In this document: piece after piece, positions 1 to 9,854 of the stretch
Position numbering within the stretch: position 1 is the first letter of the stretch
Layout of the letters: every line of letters begins with the position of its first letter
Assembly: GCF_006770265.1 (NCBI RefSeq)
Contig: NZ_CP017194.1
Location: forward strand, 930,001-994,000
DNA length: 64,000 bases
DNA from: Lactococcus carnosus
Lineage (GTDB): Bacteria; Bacillota; Bacilli; Lactobacillales; Streptococcaceae
Direction: 5' to 3'
Notes under the pieces: model-generated
Told to the model about the DNA's origin: nothing
Seen by the model: the letters and a program-made list of their open reading frames with translations, nothing else
Databases searched by the model: none
Program-made: the position numbers and the translations under genes

Positions 1-1937
1 ATTATAACGATGATGCCATTCAGGTATTAGAAGGTCTAGATGCTGTAAGAAAAAGACCAGGCATGTACATTGGGTCTACAGATGGTATCGGTCTCCACCA
101 TCTTGTCTGGGAGATTGTCGACAATGCAGTAGATGAAGCTTTATCTGGCTTTGGCGATCAAATTAATGTGACGATTCATGAAGATGGCTCACTTACTGTA
201 TCAGATAGTGGTCGTGGTATGCCAGTTGGGACACATGCGACGGGTATTCCCACAGTAGAAGTGATTTTTACTGTCCTGCATGCGGGTGGTAAGTTTGGTC
301 AAGGTGGCTATAAAACATCTGGTGGGCTTCATGGCGTTGGGTCTTCAGTCGTTAATGCCCTGTCTAGTTACCTGGAAGTTGAAATCATTCGAGATGGTCT
401 TGTTTATAGACAACGCTTTGAAAATGGTGGCAAACCTGCGACAACACTTGAAAAAGTTGGTAAAGCACCTAAATCGAAAACAGGCACAAAAGTACATTTT
501 ATGCCAGATCCTACGATTTTTTCGACCACAGATTTTAAATATGCGACTATCTTTGATCGCCTAAACGAATCAGCATTCCTCCTACCTAATGTGACCATGG
601 TCTTGACAGATGAACGTCATGAAGTGGATGGACAACCTGAAACAGCAAGTTTTCACTATGAAAATGGTGTACAGGATTTTGTCGGTTATCTAAATGAAGA
701 TAAGGACACGCTAACACCTGTCATGTATTTTGCAGGTGAAGCGGAGAGTTTCCAAGTAGAAGTTGCCATTCAATATAACGATGGGTACTCTGATAATATT
801 TTAAGTTTTGTTAATAATGTCAAGACCAAAGATGGTGGGACGCATGAAGCAGGACTCAAACAAGCCATTACCAAATCGATGAATGAATATGCCCGTAAAT
901 CAGGCTTACTCAAAGAAAAAGATAAAAATTTAGAAGGCTCTGATTACCGTGAAGGCTTGACAGCTATCTTGTCTGTCCTGGTACCAGAAGAACATCTACA
1001 GTTTGAAGGACAAACAAAAGATAAATTGGGTAGTCCTAAGGCACGTCCAATCGTAGATAGTATCGTCAGTGACAAACTGGCTTATTTCTTGATGGAAAAT
1101 GCTGAACTATCACAAAACTTGATTCGTAAGGCAATTAAAGCACGTGATGCCCGTGAAGCAGCTCGAAAAGCGCGTGATGATGCAAGAACTGGTAAAAAAG
1201 GTAAGAAAGATAAAGGCCTTTTATCAGGGAAATTAACACCAGCCCAAGGTAAAAATCCTGCTAAAAATGAAATCTACCTGGTCGAAGGAGATTCTGCCGG
1301 TGGCTCTGCCAAGCAAGGGAGAGATCGCAAGTTTCAAGCGATTTTGCCACTGAGAGGGAAGGTCATCAATACTGAGAAAGCCAAGATGGCAGATATTCTC
1401 AAAAATGAAGAAATTAACACCATGATTTATACCATAGGTGCGGGTGTTGGCGCTGACTTTGATGTGTCTGATATCAACTACGACAAAGTTATCATTATGA
1501 CCGATGCCGATACAGATGGGGCACATATCCAAACCCTGCTATTAACCTTCTTTTATCGCTATATGAAGCCTTTAGTCGAAGGTGGGCATGTCTATATCGC
1601 TTTACCACCACTTTATAAAATGAGTCAGGGTAAAGGAAAATCAGAGAAAATCGAATACGCATGGACAGATGGCGAATTAACTGATATTCGCAAGCGTTTT
1701 TCTAAAGGTGCTATCTTACAGCGCTATAAAGGGCTGGGTGAGATGAATGCCGATCAGCTTTGGGAGACAACCATGAATCCTGAGACTAGAACCTTAATCC
1801 AGGTCACACTAGATGATGTGGCACAAGCTGAAAAACGTGTCTCAGTACTCATGGGAGACAAAGTAGAACCACGTCGTAAATGGATCGAAAATAACGTAGA
1901 ATTTACGCTTGAAGAGAAAAGTGAAGTGATGCAATAA
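1..1937 (+). CDS. parE: DNA topoisomerase IV subunit B (5' end outside window)
   Basis: ATPase subunit of topoisomerase IV, which with ParC decatenates daughter chromosomes. The reading frame is already open at base 3 (Y-N-D-D-A-I-Q-V-L-E-G-L-D-A-V-R-K-R-P-G-M-Y-I-G, the GHKL N-terminus), so only about 10-15 codons are missing. The ATP-binding motif DNAVDEA lies near nt 120-140, the Toprim motif EGDSAGGSA near 1280-1310, and the acidic TDADTDGAH motif near 1500-1530. The PLRGKVINTEKAKMADI stretch is the quinolone-resistance region and reads as wild type. ktrB begins one base after the stop, so the genes are probably co-transcribed. ParE rather than GyrB is chosen because parC follows in the same block. 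Confidence 0.96.
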   Translation, partial: YNDDAIQVLEGLDAVRKRPGMYIGSTDGIGLHHLVWEIVDNAVDEALSGFGDQINVTIHEDGSLTVSDSGRGMPVGTHATGIPTVEVIFTVLHAGGKFGQGGYKTSGGLHGVGSSVVNALSSYLEVEIIRDGLVYRQRFENGGKPATTLEKVGKAPKSKTGTKVHFMPDPTIFSTTDFKYATIFDRLNESAFLLPNVTMVLTDERHEVDGQPETASFHYENGVQDFVGYLNEDKDTLTPVMYFAGEAESFQVEVAIQYNDGYSDNILSFVNNVKTKDGGTHEAGLKQAITKSMNEYARKSGLLKEKDKNLEGSDYREGLTAILSVLVPEEHLQFEGQTKDKLGSPKARPIVDSIVSDKLAYFLMENAELSQNLIRKAIKARDAREAARKARDDARTGKKGKKDKGLLSGKLTPAQGKNPAKNEIYLVEGDSAGGSAKQGRDRKFQAILPLRGKVINTEKAKMADILKNEEINTMIYTIGAGVGADFDVSDINYDKVIIMTDADTDGAHIQTLLLTFFYRYMKPLVEGGHVYIALPPLYKMSQGKGKSEKIEYAWTDGELTDIRKRFSKGAILQRYKGLGEMNADQLWETTMNPETRTLIQVTLDDVAQAEKRVSVLMGDKVEPRRKWIENNVEFTLEEKSEVMQ

Positions 1938-1938
1938 G

Positions 1939-3279
1939 ATGTTTGTGCCTCGATTTGTCAAAAATATGAAACCACCTCAGCTGATTATCTTTGTCTTTCT
2001 AACAGTCATTTTGATTGGCTCTATCTTTTTAGCATTGCCGATATCAGATCAAAATGGTCAGGCTACTTCTTATTTAGACAGTTTATTTATGGCTGTATCT
2101 GCAACCTGTGTGACGGGCTTAGCAGTCGTTAATACTGCTGATCACTGGAACACCTTTGGACAGGTCGTCATTTTAATCATGGTCGAAGTAGGCGGGCTAG
2201 GCTTTATGAGCTTTTTGGTCTTGTTGTTAAATATGACAGGCCAACATCCCTCGTTTAAGTCAAAGATGATGATTCGTGACGCCTATAGCTTTACTAGTAT
2301 TAATGGTGGGGTTAATCTGGTTAAATCAGTCATTAAACTTTCCTTGATGATACAGATGATCGGTGCTTTATTATTAAGTGTAGATTTTATACCAAGATTT
2401 GGTTGGGCAAAAGGGGTCTGGTTTAGTGTCTTCCATGCCATATCCGCGCATTCAAATGCAGGATTTGACTTGTTTGAGACCTCATTATTTCAGTTTAAAG
2501 ATAATCCCTATGTCTTATTTGTCATGAGTTTGCTGATTCTATCAGGGTCATTTGGTTTTATCGTCTGGTTTGACTTAATCAATTTTCGGTCAATCAAAAA
2601 AATTACCCTGCATTCTCGATTGGCTTTAACCATGACCACTGTCTTAGTAGGTAGTGGAACGGTCTTGTACAGTCTATTGAACGTCAAAACGTTTGATGGG
2701 CACATCCTTAGCTATATGGCACAAAACTTTTTCCTAAGTATCACACCACGTTCTGGCGGCTTTACCTTTAGTAACTATAACGCAATAAGTTATGCTAGTC
2801 TTGTCTTAACCATGATTTTGATGTTTATTGGTGGGACGTCAGGTTCGACTGCAGGTGGGGTAAAAACGACGACTTTTGGGATATTAATCCTGAATATTAA
2901 GGCTATCTTTACTAATCGTAATAGCACCATATACCATGAACGACGTATCCCTAGGCGGATTATTAGCCGTGTCTATGAAATTGTGTTCATCTATATCGGC
3001 ATTATTTTCACATCAGCCTTTATTTTATTAATAACAGAACATTTACCCAAAAATAATGGCATCGAGTACGTTTTCTTTGAAGTGATTTCAGCTCTTGCTA
3101 CAGTCGGCTTATCACTGGGACTAACACCAGAGTTGACAGCTATCGGCAAGGTAACAATCATGATTTTGATGTTTATCGGTCGAATCGGGATTATGACGGT
3201 GATTTATGCAGTCGGTAGTCATGCGAAAATCGATGAAGAGTTGATCCAATATCCAGATGAGGAAATTGTTGTTGGCTAA
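1939..3279 (+). CDS. ktrB: KtrB-type potassium channel subunit (TrkH/KtrB family)
   Basis: Membrane subunit of the Ktr sodium-dependent potassium uptake system. At 446 residues with about eight to ten hydrophobic helices it has the usual KtrB length. The four pore-loop repeats are visible: around SATCVTGLAVV, HAISAHSNAGFDLF, SITPRSGGFTF and VISALATVGLSLGL, each with the filter glycine. The loop GGTSGSTAGGVKTTTFG between helices of the third repeat is the intramembrane gate region of the family. The start lies one base after the parE stop, with only a weak purine-rich stretch before it, suggesting translational coupling. ktrA follows at 47 bases. Assignment to Ktr rather than TrkH rests on size and the adjacent single-RCK partner. 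Confidence 0.9.
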   Translation: MFVPRFVKNMKPPQLIIFVFLTVILIGSIFLALPISDQNGQATSYLDSLFMAVSATCVTGLAVVNTADHWNTFGQVVILIMVEVGGLGFMSFLVLLLNMTGQHPSFKSKMMIRDAYSFTSINGGVNLVKSVIKLSLMIQMIGALLLSVDFIPRFGWAKGVWFSVFHAISAHSNAGFDLFETSLFQFKDNPYVLFVMSLLILSGSFGFIVWFDLINFRSIKKITLHSRLALTMTTVLVGSGTVLYSLLNVKTFDGHILSYMAQNFFLSITPRSGGFTFSNYNAISYASLVLTMILMFIGGTSGSTAGGVKTTTFGILILNIKAIFTNRNSTIYHERRIPRRIISRVYEIVFIYIGIIFTSAFILLITEHLPKNNGIEYVFFEVISALATVGLSLGLTPELTAIGKVTIMILMFIGRIGIMTVIYAVGSHAKIDEELIQYPDEEIVVG

Positions 3280-3326
3280 TGGCTGTCGCTGTTTAAGTCG
3301 CTTATATAAAAGGAGAAAGATGACCT

Positions 3327-3980
3327 ATGAAAAGTTTTTGTGTGATAGGATTGGGCAAGTTTGGCTCTAGTGTCGTAAAAAGTCTGATAAACAGTGGTCA
3401 TGAAGTCGTGGCAATTGATACAGATGCTAAAAAGATTGATGACCATAAAGATATCGCGACACATGTCATGATTGCGGATGCAACAGATGAACGTGTTTTG
3501 AAAAACATCGAGATTGATAAGTTTGATGGCGTCGTTGTAGCGATTGGGCGAAATGTCCAAGCGAGTATTTTAACCACGATGATTGTCATCGAAAGTGGTG
3601 CTAAAAATGTTGTTGCCAAGGCAACGACAGATGTTCAGATTAAAGTCTTGACTAAAATCGGTGCTGGTAAGATTATTGAACCAGAAAAAGATGCAGGTAA
3701 CCGAGTAGCTGATGCGCTAACACACCCAGATATTGCAGAATATTTGGATTTATCAGATGACTATTCCTTTGCTAAAATCGCTGTTAAAAATAAAAAGTTT
3801 AAAGGCTTAACGCTCTACCAAGCAAATCTAACACAGGATTATCAAGTAAATGTCGCCTTTATCAAAAAAACAGATGGGACAGCCAGTATCGGTAAACATG
3901 ATACGGTCATTGATTTAGATGATGTACTCTATGTGGTCGGCAACAAGCAAGATATAGAAAAATTTTCAGAAATCATATAA
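3327..3980 (+). CDS. ktrA: KtrA potassium uptake regulatory subunit (RCK domains)
   Basis: Cytoplasmic ring-forming regulator that binds ATP/ADP (RCK_N) and, in Firmicutes, c-di-AMP (RCK_C) to gate KtrB. The 217-residue length is typical. The Rossmann motif GLGKFGSSV is at residues 8-16, the second-strand acidic residue in AIDTDAKK near 30, and the RCK_C domain runs from about 135 to the end. The start at 3327 is supported by AAAGGAG at 3308-3314; another ATG at 3320 is in a different frame. It sits between ktrB and parC on the same strand, so all four genes may share transcripts. Confidence 0.92.
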   Translation: MKSFCVIGLGKFGSSVVKSLINSGHEVVAIDTDAKKIDDHKDIATHVMIADATDERVLKNIEIDKFDGVVVAIGRNVQASILTTMIVIESGAKNVVAKATTDVQIKVLTKIGAGKIIEPEKDAGNRVADALTHPDIAEYLDLSDDYSFAKIAVKNKKFKGLTLYQANLTQDYQVNVAFIKKTDGTASIGKHDTVIDLDDVLYVVGNKQDIEKFSEII

Positions 3981-4003
3981 AAAAAAAAGAAATTAGATAA
4001 CCT

Positions 4004-6451
4004 ATGTGCAATGTACAAAAACTCTCTTTAGAAGAAATTATGGGTGACCGCTTTGGTCGCTATTCAAAATATATCATTCAGGAGCGGGCGCTACCTGATA
4101 TTCGTGATGGTTTAAAACCAGTGCAACGTCGGATTCTCTATTCGATGAACAAGGATGGTAATACCTTTGAAAAAGGGTATCGTAAGTCAGCTAAGTCTGT
4201 TGGTAATATTATGGGTAACTATCATCCACATGGTGATAGCTCGATTTATGATGCCATGGTCCGTTTATCTCAGGACTGGAAGATGGGGCAAGTTCTTGTT
4301 GAAATGCACGGGAATAACGGGTCTATGGATGGTGATCCACCAGCTGCCATGCGGTATACCGAGGCGCGGCTATCTGAAATTTCGACCTATTTATTACAAG
4401 ATATCGATAAAAATACAGTCCCATTCGCCTGGAATTTTGATGATACAGAAAAAGAACCGACTGTTTTACCAGCCAGTTTTCCCAATTTATTGGTCAATGG
4501 CTCTACTGGTATCTCGGCAGGCTATGCGACTGATATCCCTACACATAATTTAGGTGAAGTGATCGATGCAACGGTTTATATGATTGATCATCCCAAGGCT
4601 ACGGTCGATAAGTTAATGGACTTCTTACCTGGGCCCGATTTTCCTACTGGTGCAATCATCCAAGGGAAATCTGAGATCAAAAGAGCTTATGAAACTGGTA
4701 AGGGAAAGGTTGTTGTCCGTTCTAAGACAGCAATAGAGGAGCTTAAAGGGGGCAAAAAAGAAATTGTTGTCACTGAGATTCCCTATGAGCTAAATAAAGC
4801 GTCATTAGTTAAAAAAATCGATGATGTTCGGGTGAATGCAAAAGTAGCTGGTATTGCAGAAGTGCGTGATGAATCTGATCGTGATGGTCTGCGCATCGCC
4901 ATTGAACTTAAAAAAGATGCTGATGCTGAGTTGATCTTGAACTACCTTTTAAAATATACAGATTTACAAGTCAACTATAATTTTAATATGGTGGCAATCG
5001 ATCATGCGACCCCACAACAAGTCGGGATTATCCCAATTCTATCTAGCTATATCCAACATAAAAGAGAAATCATCAGATCGCGGTCGATATTTGATCGTGA
5101 AAAGTCTGAGAAACGCTTGCATATCGTTGAGGGCTTGATTCGCGTACTGAGTATTTTGGATGAAGTCATCGCCCTAATCCGTGCCAGTGATAACAAAGCT
5201 GATGCCAGAGAAAATCTGATGGCATCTTATGACTTTAGTGAAGCGCAGGCGGAAGCCATCGTTACCTTACAGCTTTATCGCCTAACCAATACAGATGTTG
5301 TCACTTTACAAAGTGAAGAAGCCGAACTAAAAGAACGGATTTTGACCTTGTCTGCCATCATTAATGATGAAAAAACGATGTTTAATGTCATGAAACGTGA
5401 ATTGCGTGAAGTTAAAAAGAAATTTGACCAACCGCGCAAAAGTGTCTTAGTAGATGAGGTTGTGACGATAGAAGTCGAAGCAGCATCACTCATCGTCAAA
5501 GAAGAAACCATCGTCAGTGTGACGCGTTCAGGTTATGTGAAACGGACGACACCAAGAAGTTTTGGTGCCTCTAAATTAACTGAGATTGGGAAACGTGAAG
5601 ATGACGTCTTGCTGTTTCAGCAGGCTGCCTTGACAACCCAGCATCTACTCATGTTCACGACACTAGGAAATGTGATTTATCGTCCTATTCATGAACTAGA
5701 TGATGTCAAATGGAAAGATATTGGGACGCATTGTTCCTCTTTAGTCAATAACTTTTCTCAAGATGAAGCGATTTTATTTGCTTATATTTTAGATGATTTT
5801 GACACAGTCACGAATCAGTTACTCATCACGACCAAGTTTGGCTTGATCAAGCAAGTGCAACTGTCTGACTTTAAACCATGGCGGACGTATCGATCGAAAT
5901 CACTCCAATTTGCCAAGTTTAAACAGGCAGATGATGTTGTTATTGGGTTAGAATTTGCTCAGAACTTAGATATCATGCTTGTGACCTATAATGGTTATGC
6001 CCTTAGGTTCCCATCAACAGATGTACCTCTTGTCGGCCCTAAAGCAGCAGGTGTTAAAGCAATGAATTTGAAGGATGCTGATTTTATCGTCGCGAGTTAT
6101 TTTGTCAGTACTGACTCCTTCTATGTCCTAACACAACGTGGCGCCTTAAAACGCGTTAAATTTAGTGACCTACCTGCTAAAAGTCGTGCAGGTCGTGGCT
6201 TGCAAATCCTACGTGAACTCAAAAAAGCGCCACATAAAGTGATTAGCTCAGGCACAATCAAAAATAGGTACGGTGGTGACTTATTTGCGGAAGCTGATCA
6301 GGAAATGCAAGTCTTACAAGTTATCTCTAACACAGATACCTTATTTGAAATTAACTTACCAGATTTGAATATCCTAGAACGTACGTCAAATGGCTCATTT
6401 ATCTTTGATGAGACAAAAGAACTTGGTGTTAAGTCGTCTAAAATCAAGTAA
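4004..6451 (+). CDS. parC: DNA topoisomerase IV subunit A
   Basis: DNA-cleaving subunit of topoisomerase IV. Full length at 815 residues. The catalytic tyrosine is Y118 in AAMRYTEARLS. The quinolone-resistance region HPHGDSSIYDAMVR has Ser79 and Asp83, the susceptible residues in streptococcal numbering. The C-terminal beta-pinwheel domain follows after about residue 490. The start MCNVQKLSLEEIMGDRFGRY aligns with the usual ParC N-terminus, although the site before it is only an A-rich stretch without a good Shine-Dalgarno. A strong intrinsic terminator follows 10 bases after the stop. Confidence 0.96.
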   Translation: MCNVQKLSLEEIMGDRFGRYSKYIIQERALPDIRDGLKPVQRRILYSMNKDGNTFEKGYRKSAKSVGNIMGNYHPHGDSSIYDAMVRLSQDWKMGQVLVEMHGNNGSMDGDPPAAMRYTEARLSEISTYLLQDIDKNTVPFAWNFDDTEKEPTVLPASFPNLLVNGSTGISAGYATDIPTHNLGEVIDATVYMIDHPKATVDKLMDFLPGPDFPTGAIIQGKSEIKRAYETGKGKVVVRSKTAIEELKGGKKEIVVTEIPYELNKASLVKKIDDVRVNAKVAGIAEVRDESDRDGLRIAIELKKDADAELILNYLLKYTDLQVNYNFNMVAIDHATPQQVGIIPILSSYIQHKREIIRSRSIFDREKSEKRLHIVEGLIRVLSILDEVIALIRASDNKADARENLMASYDFSEAQAEAIVTLQLYRLTNTDVVTLQSEEAELKERILTLSAIINDEKTMFNVMKRELREVKKKFDQPRKSVLVDEVVTIEVEAASLIVKEETIVSVTRSGYVKRTTPRSFGASKLTEIGKREDDVLLFQQAALTTQHLLMFTTLGNVIYRPIHELDDVKWKDIGTHCSSLVNNFSQDEAILFAYILDDFDTVTNQLLITTKFGLIKQVQLSDFKPWRTYRSKSLQFAKFKQADDVVIGLEFAQNLDIMLVTYNGYALRFPSTDVPLVGPKAAGVKAMNLKDADFIVASYFVSTDSFYVLTQRGALKRVKFSDLPAKSRAGRGLQILRELKKAPHKVISSGTIKNRYGGDLFAEADQEMQVLQVISNTDTLFEINLPDLNILERTSNGSFIFDETKELGVKSSKIK

Positions 6452-6461
6452 TGTTTAATGA

Positions 6462-6528
6462 AAACCGATATAAAATAAAAAAGAAGTCTACCCGGCTTCT
6501 TTTTTATTTTATATCGGTTTATTTAATC
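6462..6528 (+). terminator. Intrinsic terminator after parC
   Basis: A perfect 25-base inverted repeat (6462-6486 with 6496-6520) around a 9-base loop, with an A-rich left arm and T-rich right arm. Its symmetry means it could also stop transcription from the other direction. Confidence 0.88.
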
Positions 6529-6561
6529 TAAATATTATATGATTAATAAATAAAAAAATTA

Positions 6562-6607
6562 AATCATTAGACTACGAAAAATCTTAATTTTTCGTAGTCT
6601 AATGATT
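6562..6607. repeat. Perfect 20-bp inverted repeat
   Basis: Arms 6562-6581 and 6588-6607 pair perfectly over a 6-base spacer. It lies 40 bases after the parC terminator in a gene-free AT-rich stretch. It could be a second bidirectional terminator or a remnant end of a small mobile repeat; no neighbouring copy is seen. Confidence 0.6.
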
Positions 6608-7118
6608 ATTTAATAGTATTAACACCACAATTATAGCTTATTTTCACTTGTTTTTCAAGACATTATGAGTATTTAGTTAGATATATATTGCATTGTATGT
6701 TATTAATTTTTCACCTTTAAAACCCAGCAATCATAAGATTTTTACCTTATTTATCTTTCGAGAAAATTAAGATTTTCCTTAAAGATGTTAATTTTAAATT
6801 TAAGTATGATGAACTGAATTTTAATATAAGATACGATTAAATACAGTATATTTAATCGTATGTATTTGGTTTGTTTTTTTACTTAGTCGCACATGTTTTA
6901 TTTTATAACCTATTTTCTATAATTAAATTGATTTAATCATTGTGATTTTATAGCTTAATAAGTTTTGGCTTAGTCTGGTTTGATGGATACCCTTCTTTTT
7001 TTTATATAAGTATCCAGATAGTGTGAGCTTAAAATACGATTTTCATGAATAATTACAAGCTTTTTTTGGAATCTTATAATTATTCAAGAATATATAAATA
7101 ATAAAGGAGTAAAGATAT
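6608..7118. other. Gene-free AT-rich region upstream of the adhesin
   Basis: About 500 bases with no convincing coding frame. It contains a GGATAC/GTATCC inverted pair near 6987-7014, a TGAATAATTA/TAATTATTCA inverted pair spanning about 7045-7085, and the candidate adhesin promoter listed separately. Nothing else recognisable was seen. Confidence 0.5.
7053..7080 (+). promoter_or_regulatory. Candidate promoter for leader ORF and adhesin
   Basis: TTACAA at 7053-7058 and TATAAT at 7075-7080 with a 16-base spacer. The -35 and -10 fall inside an inverted repeat (TGAATAATTA ... TAATTATTCA), a possible operator. The transcript would have a leader of about 140 bases before the adhesin start. Confidence 0.5.
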
Positions 7119-7172
7119 ATGGAAAAAATAAATATAAAGTATCACTTTTTATCTGGTACTGGTTATATTTAG
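7119..7172 (+). CDS. Putative 17-residue leader peptide
   Basis: ATG preceded by an excellent AAAGGAG (7103-7109) at 9 bases, followed by 17 codons and TAG. The peptide reads MEKINIKYHFLSGTGYI. It precedes the adhesin start (7228) by 56 bases, with a small AGCC-TACG-GGCT hairpin (7186-7197) between. The strong ribosome site here contrasts with the weak one at the adhesin, so it may be a translated leader or the remnant start of a decayed gene. No known family recognised. Confidence 0.35.
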   Translation: MEKINIKYHFLSGTGYI

Positions 7173-7227
7173 AAACTTCACCATTAGCCTACGGGCTTAT
7201 GTAAATTATTTGGAATGGGTGCATTTT

Positions 7228-9748
7228 ATGAGAAAACTATCGAAAAGTAGTATATTTATCTTAATGACAGTGATTATATTATTACAATATGTATCACCGA
7301 TTTTAGCAGTTGCTAATACATTAGATGAAAAAAATGATTTGGTTTCGTTGAAGTCAGCAAAAATTAGCAAACAAGATGATCAGACTGTAACAGTTGATCT
7401 GAAAGTGACTGCTAATAATGTGACAGAGCAAACCGCAAAAACTAAAATTGAGTTTAGTAATAAGGCTATTGTTTTTAAAGAAGCGTTAAATCAACTCACA
7501 ACTTCTAAAAATCAATATAAGTTGAATGGCCAAGTACTAGAAGCTACAATTGCACCAAATACTAGTAAAGAAGAAAATAATCTTAGCATTAAACTTGACA
7601 AGGCAAGTTTGAAAGGGATTGATAATGTACAAGTTAGTAGTGGAGACAGCAAGACGACTTTAGACTTAAGTGGTGTCACTCAGTTACCTGAGAAAAGTGT
7701 CACAACAGAATCTTCGTCAAAAACTAATGAGTCAACTTCTCCTGCTAGCTCAACAACAAGCAGTAGTAGTAAAGAAGACGACGGCTGCTAAACTTACTGA
7801 TGCTGAACCACAAGCTAATCGCCTGAATGATTATCTCGAAGAAGACTCAAAAGGGACTATCTTTACTAATGTTAGCTTAAATTTTTTGGATAAAGATAAA
7901 AAGCCAGTTGATCCGAATGATTTTAAAGCAGATGGGACTGTTGATTTATCTTACGCGTGGGCTATTCCCAATCACTTAAAAAATGACTACACATTAAAAA
8001 ATGGCGACTTTTTTGAGTTTAGTTTGCCAGATAATCTCATATACGAATCAAGTTCAGGTACATTAAAAAATGATAAAACCGGAAAAGATTACGGTGTATT
8101 TCAGATAAATAGCGATGGTCGGGTTAGATTTACTTTTAACAATGTAACAGATGTATCTGATATAGATGGTGTCTTTAATTATAGTCGATCAAAAATAAAG
8201 TCGACTGTTCCAGGAAAGACTGAAATTAAAATACCTCTAACAAGTGGGGTCCAATCACAGCCCATTATTATCAAACCTACAGGCGGTGATAACATTAAAA
8301 AGACAGGGGCATTTGATAAAAACCCTAATCCATCGAAGATAGACTGGGATGTAACCATCAATACAAATGGTAATCATTTAGTAAATGCAGTGGTTTCAGA
8401 TGCCTTTCCACCAGGGAATACCTATGATAGTGTTGAAGTATTTCCATTAACTATCGATACAAAAGGTAATGTTACTGGTCAAGGAAAAGCACTGAATAAG
8501 GACAGCGATTACACTGTAGATAGCAAAGGGACTGTTAACAAGTGCGTCTGACTGGACATATAGTTTTACTGACCTACCAAAATTCAGAGCTGGTAAAGCA
8601 ATTGTATACACCGTCACTGAAGATAGTTTAGACAACTATACACCAAAAACTAATGGTTATGACATTACCAATAGCTACACACCTGCGAAGACAAGTGTCT
8701 CAGTAAGTAAACTATGGGATGATAAAGACGACCAGGATGGTCTACGTCCAAAGAGTATTAAAGTGCAACTCTATGCAGGTGAGAACCCAATAGGTGATCC
8801 TGTAACATTGGACTCAGATAATCAATGGGCGACGACGTTTAGTGATTTAGATTTAAAAGCTAAAGGTCAACTCATTAGCTACACGGTTAAAGAAGTAGAT
8901 ACAATAAAAGGGTATACGCCAACTATCAATGATATTGATCAAGGTAATATCATCATTACCAATGCCCATACCCCTGAACTGATTGAAGTTAAAGGAACTA
9001 AAACTTGGGATGATAAAGATAACCAGGATGGTCTCCGCCCAGACAAAATCATCGTTAACTTAATGGATGGTGAAACAAAAGTCGCCTCTAAAGAAGTGGT
9101 ATCCGTCCTGATAAGATCACTGTTAACTTGTTAGCTGATGGTAAACAAGTTGCGACTAAAGCCGTAACAGCTGATACGAACTGGACATACAGCTTTACTA
9201 ACCTACCAAAATTTGAAGCTGGTAAAGCAATCGTCTATACAGTTTCTGAAGCAACAGTAACAGGTTATGATGTAACGGTTAATGGTACTGACTTAACGAA
9301 TACGCATGCTCCTGAACTGATAGCAGTTAATGGTACTAAGACTTGGTCAGATAATAATAACCAAGACGGTATCCGCCCTGATAAGATCACTGTTAACTTG
9401 TTAGCTGATGGTAAACAAGTTGCGACTAAAGCCGTAACAGCTAAAGATGACTGGAAATATAGCTTTGTTAGTCTTCCAAAATTTGTGGCAGGAAAAGCAA
9501 TCGTCTATACAGTTTCTGAAGTAACAGTAACAGGTTATGACACAACGGTTAACGGGTATGATTTAACCAATACCCATACACCTGCTAAACCGAATCAACC
9601 TGTTACACCAACTACACCTAACAAACCAAAAGGTAGTAATTTACCGAAAATATCTGAGATGATCAATAGTCTATATAATCTCATTGGGTTCGTCATGCTT
9701 GCACTTGCTGGATTTGGCTTAGTTTTGGCAAAAAAAGGTAAGTTGTAA
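7228..9748 (+). pseudogene. Broken cell-wall-anchored adhesin with collagen-binding and CnaB repeats
   Basis: Remains of a large surface protein in three frames. Segment 1 (7228-7791) has a signal peptide (MRKLSKSSIFILMTVIILLQ...) and a Ser/Thr-rich stretch, then shifts frame near 7755-7790 in an AGT/AAG microsatellite. Segment 2 (to 8551) carries a Cna-type collagen-binding A region that stops mid-domain. Segment 3 (frame open from 8544, to 9134) and segment 4 (to 9748) carry CnaB repeats with WTYSFTNLPKFEAGK-type and NTHAPELI-type motifs. Both later breaks coincide with repeat-unit junctions, as after unequal recombination or collapse in assembly. The C-terminus has a Pro/Thr linker, LPKIS in place of LPxTG, a membrane helix and KKGKL. 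The ATG at 7228 is preferred over the TTG at 7210 because the signal peptide begins there. Confidence 0.85.
9060..9590 (+). repeat. Near-identical CnaB repeat units
   Basis: The stretch from about 9101 (ATCCGTCCTGATAAGATCAC) recurs at about 9371 with almost no change over roughly 90 bases, giving period about 270 bases. More diverged units occur at about 8550-8690 and 8700-8970. Each encodes one prealbumin-like CnaB stalk domain. The identity of the last two suggests recent duplication or gene conversion. Confidence 0.75.
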
Positions 9749-9815
9749 TCAGGTAAACTTCCCTATTTAGCTAGGTGCATACGACTAAATAGCAAACAAA
9801 ATGATAATCATTTAT

Positions 9816-9840
9816 AAGCAAGCGCAGGCTTGCTTTTTTT
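9816..9840 (+). terminator. Intrinsic terminator before lspA
   Basis: Arms AAGCAAGC (9816-9823) and GCTTGCTT (9828-9835) with loop GCAG and a T run to 9840. The extended -10 element of lspA begins at the last T. Confidence 0.88.
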
Positions 9841-9848
9841 GGTATAAT
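9840..9848 (+). promoter_or_regulatory. Extended -10 promoter of lspA
   Basis: TGGTATAAT, a consensus TGn extended -10, ends 6 bases before the lspA ATG (9855). No TTGACA-like -35 at the usual spacing, since that position is inside the terminator stem. The transcript would start at or next to the ATG. Confidence 0.6.
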
Positions 9849-9854
9849 TGATAA

